Shown here one piece after another: positions 45,202 through 51,481 of a stretch of 51,481 bases of DNA. The position numbers and the translations under genes are program-made. The notes under the pieces were generated by a model. That model was given only the letters and a program-made list of their open reading frames with translations, did not search any database and had not been told where the DNA came from. The DNA is taken from positions 1 to 51,481 of the forward strand of contig NZ_FUKO01000048.1 of the NCBI RefSeq assembly GCF_900163815.1. The letters run 5' to 3'. Source of the stretch: Microbacterium esteraromaticum. GTDB lineage: Bacteria > Actinomycetota > Actinomycetes > Actinomycetales > Microbacteriaceae. Position 1 is the stretch's first letter. Every line of letters begins with the position of its first letter.

Positions 45202-46788
45202 GTGTCGCCCCCTCGCACCGTCGGCATCGCCGTCTCGATCGTCCTGGCGATGGCCGCGTCGGGATGCGCCAGTGCTTCCCCGACAGAACCGGACGACGGT
45301 CGTGTCCGCGTCGTGACCACGACAGGTATCCTCGCCGACCTCGCACAGCACGTCGCCGGGGATCGGGCAGAGGTGATCTCGCTCGTGCCGGAGGGCGGAG
45401 ACCCGCACAGCTACGAGCCGTCGCTGCGCGACGTGCGCGATATCGTCTACGCCGATGTGGCCTTCTCCAACTACCTGATGCTCGAGGAGCAGAACCTCAT
45501 CAAGGCGCTGGACACGAACCTGCCCGACGGGGTCCCGAACATCTCCCTGGCCGAGGAGGCCGTCAAGTACGCCGCGGAGATCATCCCTCTCGTCGAGGAC
45601 GTGTCCCTGGACACGATCTGGCTCGGCCTGCGGGTGAAAGGAGACGGTGCCGAGCTGGGCGCGACCCGCTCCTCCGACATCCTGCTCTCCGCCACCGGCA
45701 TGGAAGGGCCGGGAGATCTGATCGCCTACCTCACCGGAAGCTTCGGCGACGTCGACGTCTACTTCGACTCCTCCGACGGCTTCGACGCCGCCGGAGGGTA
45801 CCGCGACGACACGGTGATCCTTCCCCCCGACGCGCACACGCACCTGAGCTGGGCGTTCACACAGCCGGGAATCTACACACTGGACCTGCAGGCGAAACTG
45901 CAGGTCGCTCCGGACCAGCAGCCCCTCGACGTCGCCACCGGGAAGGTCACCTTCGCCGTCGGCGTCGACCCGTACACGGTGCCGGGCACATCTGATCCCA
46001 CAGTGCTGAACGGCGGCCACTCCGACATTACGATCGACCTGGACGAGGCAGGGTTCGAGGTCCTGCTGGATCACGAGCACGGCTCCGCAGACGTGCACCA
46101 GGAATTCTTCCCCCTCGATGAGGTGGTCGTGGAGGTGCCCAACAAGGCCCTGCACGAGATCCCCGGCGATCCCGCCTACCGGTTCCTGGGACGTGCAGGA
46201 GAGGCGATCTACCAGCTCCCGCAGGCGGTGCTCGGCAAGCACGTGCACGGGGAGATCGACCCGCACCTGTGGCAGAACGTCCGCAACGCCATGTCCTACA
46301 CCGAGATCATCCGCGACACCCTTATCGAGGTTGATCCGGCCGGCACCGCCGACTACACGAAGAACGCCGCAGCGTACCTCCGGGAGCTCAGCGCACTGGA
46401 CACCGAGGTGCGCGACACGATCGCCGAGATCCCTCGATCGCAGCGCACGCTCGTGACCACGCACGATGCGTTCGGCTACCTCGCGCAGGCCTACGACCTC
46501 GATATCTCCGGCTTCGTCACCCCGAACCCCGCGGTCGAGCCGTCTCTGGCCGAGCGGAAACGTCTGACCGAGACCATCCGCAACCTGCATGTACCCGCCG
46601 TGTTCCTCGAACCCAACCTCGCCGCCCGCTCCTCCACACTCGTCGAAGTGGCGAAGGACCAGGGGGTCGAGGTCTGCACCATCTACGGCGACGCCTTCAG
46701 CGAGACCGTGACCACCTATATCGACATGATGCGCTTCAACGCACGATCCATCCGCGACTGCCTCGGCACGCCCGAAGGAGAACAATGA
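45202..46788 (+). CDS. ZnuA-like metal-binding lipoprotein with inserted surface domain
   Basis: A 528-residue substrate-binding protein of an anchored-repeat ABC transporter. The lipobox is AASGC with Cys22. The A-1 fold supplies PHSYEPS (His about 70), a middle HVHGEIDPHLWQN (about 346-357), TTHDAFGYLA (His about 420) and FLEPN (about 470), matching ZnuA/TroA metal ligands. Between residues about 130 and 340 lies an inserted surface-anchored domain (AHTHLSWAFTQPGIY) and a second partial copy with DHEHGSADVHQ. GTG 45202 follows GGAAAGGA. The next gene is coupled by ATGA. Zinc or manganese is the likely cargo. Confidence 0.9.
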   Translation: MSPPRTVGIAVSIVLAMAASGCASASPTEPDDGRVRVVTTTGILADLAQHVAGDRAEVISLVPEGGDPHSYEPSLRDVRDIVYADVAFSNYLMLEEQNLIKALDTNLPDGVPNISLAEEAVKYAAEIIPLVEDVSLDTIWLGLRVKGDGAELGATRSSDILLSATGMEGPGDLIAYLTGSFGDVDVYFDSSDGFDAAGGYRDDTVILPPDAHTHLSWAFTQPGIYTLDLQAKLQVAPDQQPLDVATGKVTFAVGVDPYTVPGTSDPTVLNGGHSDITIDLDEAGFEVLLDHEHGSADVHQEFFPLDEVVVEVPNKALHEIPGDPAYRFLGRAGEAIYQLPQAVLGKHVHGEIDPHLWQNVRNAMSYTEIIRDTLIEVDPAGTADYTKNAAAYLRELSALDTEVRDTIAEIPRSQRTLVTTHDAFGYLAQAYDLDISGFVTPNPAVEPSLAERKRLTETIRNLHVPAVFLEPNLAARSSTLVEVAKDQGVEVCTIYGDAFSETVTTYIDMMRFNARSIRDCLGTPEGEQ

Positions 46789-47762
46789 CCACCCGCCGCA
46801 TCCGCCGCCCCCTCACCATGGCCTCCGCACTCATCCTGGCCGGACTCGCCGTGCTCGCGCCCGTGTCCGCCTCGGCAGAAGGCGACGACGATCTCGATCA
46901 GACGATCGACCCGAACCAGACGCAGGGGACAGGACAGGTCGTGCTCGACCAGGGGCACGTGGACTTCGGCCCCACGCTGAGCACGGGGGAGTGGATCGTC
47001 CAGATCCACGACGACACCGCACGACCCTCCTATTGGCGCCACCTCGACGACGTGGTCCTCAAGGTCGCCGACGCGGCCATCCTCCCCATCCCGGACGCAG
47101 AGGCGTACCGCTTCCTCGGACAGGAACCCGGCACCGAGGTGTGGGTGGTGCCGCAGACCCAGAATCCCGACGTCGTCTGGGCGGGGTGGAACACCCAGGA
47201 ACCGAACGTGATCGAGTCACTGAACCTGGGGACGACCCTCAGCGTCCTGGGGATGGAAGGACCAGGCGATGTCGTGGTCTACCTGCAGAGCGGCAACTTC
47301 GGCGACCCGCAACCGTTGTGGTCGTCATTGGAGCCCTTCCCGCAGCAGTCGTGGATCGAGGTGAACCAGCACACCCACGCCAACTGGGTCTTCAGCGAAC
47401 CGGGGATCTACCTCGTCGAACTCCAGTTCGATGCGGAGTTGAACACCGGCGAGTCCGTCTCCGCACGCGACACCCTCCGCTTCGTCGTCGGCGACGCCAC
47501 GGATGCCGAGGAGGCATTCGGCATGGAGTTCGACCAGTCCGTCATCGCAGAGACCGCCGCCCCGGATCCGTCCGATGACACCGCCGGTCCGGCCGCAGAC
47601 CGCGATCAGGACGGCGACGGCACGTTCGCGACTCTCATCTGGAGTGTGGTCGGAGTGGTCGCTGTCGTCCTCGTGATCGCGATCATCGTGGTCGTCACCG
47701 CATCTCGTCGGGCGAAGGCCCGCGCCCTCGCCGCCCGAAATGTGAAGGAACCGACCGAATGA
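46785..47762 (+). CDS. membrane-anchored surface-domain protein of the transporter cluster
   Basis: A 325-residue secreted protein. The signal peptide ends near ALAPVSASA. One surface-anchored domain (about 40-240) includes YRFLGQEPG, VVWAGWNTQ and HTHANWVFSEPGIY. A Gly/Asp linker and a C-terminal membrane helix (LIWSVVGVVAVVLVIAIIVVV) with a basic tail follow. No LPxTG is seen; the helix should anchor it. It is coupled by ATGA to the lipoprotein and to the ATPase gene, so it belongs to the transporter. It may hand metal to the lipoprotein. Confidence 0.88.
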   Translation: MTTRRIRRPLTMASALILAGLAVLAPVSASAEGDDDLDQTIDPNQTQGTGQVVLDQGHVDFGPTLSTGEWIVQIHDDTARPSYWRHLDDVVLKVADAAILPIPDAEAYRFLGQEPGTEVWVVPQTQNPDVVWAGWNTQEPNVIESLNLGTTLSVLGMEGPGDVVVYLQSGNFGDPQPLWSSLEPFPQQSWIEVNQHTHANWVFSEPGIYLVELQFDAELNTGESVSARDTLRFVVGDATDAEEAFGMEFDQSVIAETAAPDPSDDTAGPAADRDQDGDGTFATLIWSVVGVVAVVLVIAIIVVVTASRRAKARALAARNVKEPTE

Positions 47763-48505
47763 GTGCCCTCGACGTCATCGACCTGACCGTCCACCTGGGC
47801 GGCAGGCGCGTCCTGCACGACATCGACCTGAGCGTTGAGACCGGTGAGTTCGTCGGTCTGATCGGACCGAACGGGGCAGGCAAGACCACTCTGCTGCGCT
47901 CTATCCTCGGCCTGATCCGCACCGAGAACGGCCGCGTCGACGTCGATGGCCGCACCGGCGCACAGGCGCGCTCCAGGATCGGCTACGTGCCGCAGCGTCA
48001 CGAGTTCGCCTGGGACTTCCCCATCAGCGTCGAGGATGCCGTGATGACCGGCCGGATCCGGCGGATCGGATGGCTGCGCCGGCCCGGGGTGGCGGACTTC
48101 GACGCCGTGGCCGAGGCCCTCGAACGCGTCCACATGGACCACCTCAGAGCGCGGCCGGTCGGCGAGCTCTCCGGCGGACAGCGCCAACGCGTCCTCGTCG
48201 CCCGCGCACTCGCGCTGCGCCCACGGCTCCTGCTGCTGGACGAGCCGTTCACCGGTCTCGACATGCCCACCCAGGAGCTGCTCATCGAGCTGTTCCGAGA
48301 TCTCGCCGCCGAGGACAAGGCCGTGCTGATGACGACCCACGACCTGGTCGGCGCCCTGCACGAATGCTCCCGCCTGTGCCTGATCAACCGCACCATCATC
48401 GCCGACGGCACAGCGTCGACCCTCAACGACCCTGAGATCTGGATGCGCGCCTTCGACGTGAAAGCCACCAACCCGCTGCTGAAGACCCTGGGGGTGTCGG
48501 CCTGA
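47759..48505 (+). CDS. anchored-repeat-type ABC transporter ATPase
   Basis: A 248-residue ATP-binding subunit of the ZnuC/TroB type. Walker A is GPNGAGKTT (about 40), the Q loop is in YVPQRHEF, the signature is LSGGQRQR (about 138) and Walker B is LLLLDEPFTGLD (about 160), with TTHDLVGAL as the H region. It is coupled upstream by ATGA and downstream by a one-base overlap (TGATG) to the permease. It powers uptake of the metal delivered by the lipoprotein. Confidence 0.92.
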   Translation: MSALDVIDLTVHLGGRRVLHDIDLSVETGEFVGLIGPNGAGKTTLLRSILGLIRTENGRVDVDGRTGAQARSRIGYVPQRHEFAWDFPISVEDAVMTGRIRRIGWLRRPGVADFDAVAEALERVHMDHLRARPVGELSGGQRQRVLVARALALRPRLLLLDEPFTGLDMPTQELLIELFRDLAAEDKAVLMTTHDLVGALHECSRLCLINRTIIADGTASTLNDPEIWMRAFDVKATNPLLKTLGVSA

Positions 48506-49461
48506 TGCTCTCTCCCATCGACTTCATCCAGGACCTGCTCAACCCCGACCTGGGATTCCTACCCAAGGCGCTGATCATCGCCGTGATGTCCAGCATCGTC
48601 TGCGGAGTGATCGGCTGCTACGTGGTACTGCGCGGTATGGCATTCATCGGCGACGCCGTCGCCCATGCCGTCTTCCCCGGGCTCGCCGTCGCCTTCGTCA
48701 TCCAGGGCAACCTGGTCCTCGGCGGCGCCGTCGCCGGCGTCCTGACGGCGATCCTCGTCGCCGTGTTCTCCCAGAACCGGCGGATCAAGGAGGACTCCAT
48801 CATCGGGGTCTTCTTCGTCGCCGCCTTCGCCCTCGGCATCGTCGTCATCTCCCAGGCACCCGGATACGCCGGCTCTCTGCAGCAGTTCCTCTTCGGCTCC
48901 ATCACCGGCATCCCCGACGAGGACATCTACACCGTCGCGATCACCGGCATCCTCCTGCTGCTGACGGTCTTCCTGTTCCACAAGGAGTTCGTCGCGGTCA
49001 CCCTCGACCGCGAGATGGCACGCTCCACCGGCATCCCCGTCTTCGTCCTCGACCTCGTGCTCTACGTCATGGTCGCGATCGCGATCGTCATCTCCATCCA
49101 GACCATCGGCAACATCCTCGTCCTGGCTCTGCTGATCACCCCGGCCGCAGCGGCACGGCTGCTCACCGACCGGCTCGGGCTGATGATGCTCCTCGCCCCG
49201 ATCATCGGCGGGTCCTCCGCCCTCGTCGGCCTCTACGTCTCGTGGAGCTTCGACCTCCCCGTCGGCGGCATGATCGTCCTCATCGCGACCGCCGTATTCC
49301 TTCTCGCCTGGTTCTTCGCCCCCCGGCACGGACTGCTGATGAACTACCTCCGCCGCCGCGCACAACCGGTCGAGACCGCCTCACCGTCGCCGACACCGGG
49401 ACCCCGCCGGGAGGCCGCAGATTCCTCCGCACCGCACGTTGAAGAGAGTGTTCTCCGATGA
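48505..49461 (+). CDS. anchored-repeat-type ABC transporter permease
   Basis: A 318-residue ABC-3 family membrane subunit of the ZnuB/TroC type. It has about eight helices, with the family pattern GCYVVLRGMAFIGDAVAHAVFPG near the N-terminus, QTIGNILVLALLITPAAAARLLTD, and a hydrophilic tail. The start overlaps the ATPase stop by one base. It is coupled to the next surface-protein gene by ATGA. It is the membrane channel of the putative zinc or manganese importer. Confidence 0.92.
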   Translation: MLSPIDFIQDLLNPDLGFLPKALIIAVMSSIVCGVIGCYVVLRGMAFIGDAVAHAVFPGLAVAFVIQGNLVLGGAVAGVLTAILVAVFSQNRRIKEDSIIGVFFVAAFALGIVVISQAPGYAGSLQQFLFGSITGIPDEDIYTVAITGILLLLTVFLFHKEFVAVTLDREMARSTGIPVFVLDLVLYVMVAIAIVISIQTIGNILVLALLITPAAAARLLTDRLGLMMLLAPIIGGSSALVGLYVSWSFDLPVGGMIVLIATAVFLLAWFFAPRHGLLMNYLRRRAQPVETASPSPTPGPRREAADSSAPHVEESVLR

Positions 49462-51481
49462 CCATCCTGCATCCGGCCCCACGACACCGCACCCGGGCGA
49501 CCGGCGTAGCCGCATTGCTCGCACTGGCACTGACCGCGCTGACTCCGCTGAGCGCCAGCGCCGCAGCAGAACTGCCCGCTGCCGGCGCGACCCTCGCCCA
49601 GATCGCCCCTGGCGCCGACGGATCGCTCGAACTGGGCATCGCCGATACCAACGGGCAACCGGTGCTCTCAGACACGATGATCACCGTCGACGGCACGGCA
49701 CGGTTCACCGCCCACTTGGACACCTCCGCCATGGATGCCACCGCGGGCACCGTGCAGCTCCGGTGGAGCGAGATCGTCCTCCCGGGCGGAGTAGCCGCCG
49801 ACAACTCGGGCTCGACGACGCCGCAGGCCGTGGTCACCTCGGAGGACGGCAGCGCGTGGTTGTTGGGCACGGCGACGGACGCGCCTGAGCACGCGCCACT
49901 CGATGCGGGCGCCACCACTCCTACATCGTGGTATTTCACGGCACCGGGCGACTACTCTCTGACGGCCACGGCAACGCTGGTCGATGCCGAGGGGACGGTC
50001 GTGGGCGAGAGCGCGCCGACCACGATGTTGTTCCGAGTCACCGACCCGCTCCCACCCGCGCCAGCACCGGCCCCCGAGCCGGAACCGCAGACGGATACCG
50101 ATCCAGAAGCCGGAGCCGAGGCCGAGGTCACCCCCGACGCCGACGGCGCGGGGGAGCAGGACACCCCCGCGCCGGGAGACGCCGGTACCACAGATGACGC
50201 GGAGGACATCCCCCAGCCCGACGGCCAGTCCGACCAGCCCGCCCCGCCGAGCCAGGAGAAGACCATCGTCGGCGCCGTCCACACCGACGCGGTCTCCGCA
50301 TATGTCGACAACGGCACCCTCGTGCTGCAGTCCAAGGCGGACATGGACGTCGACGGAGATACGCAGATCGATCTCGGCAGCCGCCTCGAGACCCGGCGTC
50401 TGCTCTTCCACGTCAACGACAAGGCGAAGCAGGCCTTCCCGGGCGCACCAGGATACGAATTCCTCGGCGCACCGGGGAGCACCATCTGGATGGCGCCGCA
50501 GACGCAGGACCACGACATCATCTGGCCCGGCTTCAGCACGGAAGATCCCAACCTGCGCGCCGCCGTCGACCCCAACGCACGCCTCACGGTGACGCTCGAC
50601 ACGGTCACCGGACCCGGCGACGTCGAAGTGTTCCAGAACGGGCCATCCCGGGTGTTCAGCTCCAAGGACCAGCTGACGCCCTGGACCCTCGGTGTTCCCC
50701 AGCACACCCACATGAACTGGGTGTTCACCAAGGCCGGCACCTACACGCTGACCTTCTCGATGACCGGGAAGGTCGATGGCCGTCAGCAGACGGCGACGAA
50801 CGACTACGTCTTCGTCGTCGGGGATCTCGATGCGCACACGCAATCCTCCTCGGTCACGCTGCGCAGCTCGACGAAGGAACTCGACGCCGGCGAGGCGATC
50901 CTGCTGACCAGCGAGGTCAGCCCCGCAGATGTCGTCGGCGCCGTGCAGTTCCGCGACGAGAAGAGCAACTCGATTCTCGGGCACACCCCCGTGAAAGACG
51001 GGAAAGCAGAACTCCGGACCGATTCGCTCACCTCCGGCGAGCACAGGATCGTCGCCGAGTTCATCCCCACCTGGAAGGACGACGTCACTGCCTCGCAGTC
51101 CACACCTGTCACCCTCACCGTCGCCGGCGAGGACACGCCCAAACCGGAGCACGACGACACCACCCCCGTCGACGATACGGAACTGGCCGGGGTGAAGCCC
51201 GCGACGAGCGTGAAGGTCACCAACGCCAAGAAGGAGGTCGCGCCCGCACCCGACGGCTCTCTCGCCGTGGCAGTGGACGAGCCGCACTTCGGAGAATGGG
51301 TCTCGGCGTGGAGCCATGACCCGAAGCCGGTCTGGCTCGGGTGGGTGCAAGCCGACCTCAAAGGCGCATTCTCGATCGACGTCCCCGAACAGATCGCCCC
51401 CGGCACGCACCGGCTCGTCCTCAAGAGCGTCGATGAGCCCGTGGTCGAGCGTGACGCCCGGGGCGCATTGCTGGCCCGGTG
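49458..51481 (+). CDS. surface-anchored repeat protein of the transporter cluster (3' truncated by window)
   Basis: At least 674 residues; the frame stays open to the window end. The signal peptide is GVAALLALALTALTPLSASA. A first surface domain ends TSWYFTAPGDYSL and lacks the H-x-H pair. A Pro/Glu/Asp linker follows (about 200-265), then a second domain with YEFLGAPGSTIWMAP and HTHMNWVFTKAGTY, and an Ig-like region (RSSTKELDAGEAILLTSEV). The final segment, GEWVSAWSHDPKPVWLGW, matches the C-terminal domain of the first surface protein. It belongs to the anchored-repeat wall family. The start overlaps the permease stop (ATGA). Sortase signal or tail lies outside the window. Confidence 0.85.
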   Translation, partial: MTILHPAPRHRTRATGVAALLALALTALTPLSASAAAELPAAGATLAQIAPGADGSLELGIADTNGQPVLSDTMITVDGTARFTAHLDTSAMDATAGTVQLRWSEIVLPGGVAADNSGSTTPQAVVTSEDGSAWLLGTATDAPEHAPLDAGATTPTSWYFTAPGDYSLTATATLVDAEGTVVGESAPTTMLFRVTDPLPPAPAPAPEPEPQTDTDPEAGAEAEVTPDADGAGEQDTPAPGDAGTTDDAEDIPQPDGQSDQPAPPSQEKTIVGAVHTDAVSAYVDNGTLVLQSKADMDVDGDTQIDLGSRLETRRLLFHVNDKAKQAFPGAPGYEFLGAPGSTIWMAPQTQDHDIIWPGFSTEDPNLRAAVDPNARLTVTLDTVTGPGDVEVFQNGPSRVFSSKDQLTPWTLGVPQHTHMNWVFTKAGTYTLTFSMTGKVDGRQQTATNDYVFVVGDLDAHTQSSSVTLRSSTKELDAGEAILLTSEVSPADVVGAVQFRDEKSNSILGHTPVKDGKAELRTDSLTSGEHRIVAEFIPTWKDDVTASQSTPVTLTVAGEDTPKPEHDDTTPVDDTELAGVKPATSVKVTNAKKEVAPAPDGSLAVAVDEPHFGEWVSAWSHDPKPVWLGWVQADLKGAFSIDVPEQIAPGTHRLVLKSVDEPVVERDARGALLAR

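Noticed and set aside
1..51481. CRISPR array, rRNA, replication origin, riboswitch or second att site
   Set aside because: No regularly spaced repeats, rRNA motifs, DnaA-box cluster or familiar riboswitch core were seen by eye; a copy of the tRNA-Met 3' end was not found, but only a computed search could exclude it.

Overview
The window is high-GC DNA with actinobacterial features: GC-rich third codon positions, many ATGA-coupled genes, GTG and TTG starts, DtxR-type iron boxes, an LPxTG-anchored surface protein and an anchored-repeat ABC transporter of the kind known from actinobacteria. The overall look suggests Microbacteriaceae (Microbacterium or a close relative). This rests on reading the sequence only; no database search was possible.

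Layout. (1) 1-5243 looks like ordinary chromosome: an FBP-domain protein, an enoyl-CoA hydratase family enzyme, a membrane protein with a Pro/Ala tail, an inositol monophosphatase family enzyme, an M23 peptidase, tRNA-Thr(GGT) and tRNA-Met(CAT). (2) 5200-11734 is a broken integrative element at the tRNA-Met gene. It holds a large serine recombinase whose C-terminus is encoded by the antisense strand of the tRNA, a recombinase-like partner without the catalytic serine, three small accessory genes and the 3' half of a giant helicase/methylase gene. (3) 11735-13027 is an IS3-family element at the junction of two truncated genes: the helicase on the left and a DHA2 transporter on the right. (4) 13028-16047 is a coupled set of truncated transporter, thioredoxin-reductase-like flavoprotein, DsbA/FrnE-like oxidoreductase and a tiny Cys peptide.

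(5) 16422-42031 is dominated by metal and metallophore transport and its regulators. It contains a siderophore-interacting flavoprotein with two membrane proteins, a rifampicin-monooxygenase-type flavoprotein with its TetR regulator, and a TetR-irtA-irtB operon in which IrtA carries an N-terminal flavin domain. A DHA2 transporter with an AraC regulator follows. Next is a seven-gene operon: an ABC half-transporter pair, two paralogous ECF S components, ECF T, ECF A and an MFS transporter. An MFS-methyltransferase pair ends the region. (6) 42153-51481 is an anchored-repeat ABC system: a 987-aa LPxTG surface protein with His-rich Ig-like repeats, a ZnuA-like lipoprotein with an inserted surface domain, a membrane-anchored surface-domain protein, ATPase, permease, and a last surface-domain gene cut off by the window end.

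The regulation ties these loci together. Boxes of the form TGANAATNATTNTCA (Zur-like), each with one mismatch, lie upstream of the ABC/ECF operon (30774-30788), the MFS-methyltransferase pair (39874-39894, two overlapping boxes) and the surface system (42089-42103). DtxR/IdeR-type boxes lie before the TetR-irtAB operon (22139-22157) and the ABC/ECF operon (30709-30727). My reading is a metal-starvation island. Surface His-rich proteins and a ZnuABC-like importer would capture zinc directly, while the flavin-IrtAB and ABC/ECF/MFS operons would move metallophores. The second of these would answer to both iron and zinc. Function and regulation are inferred and untested.
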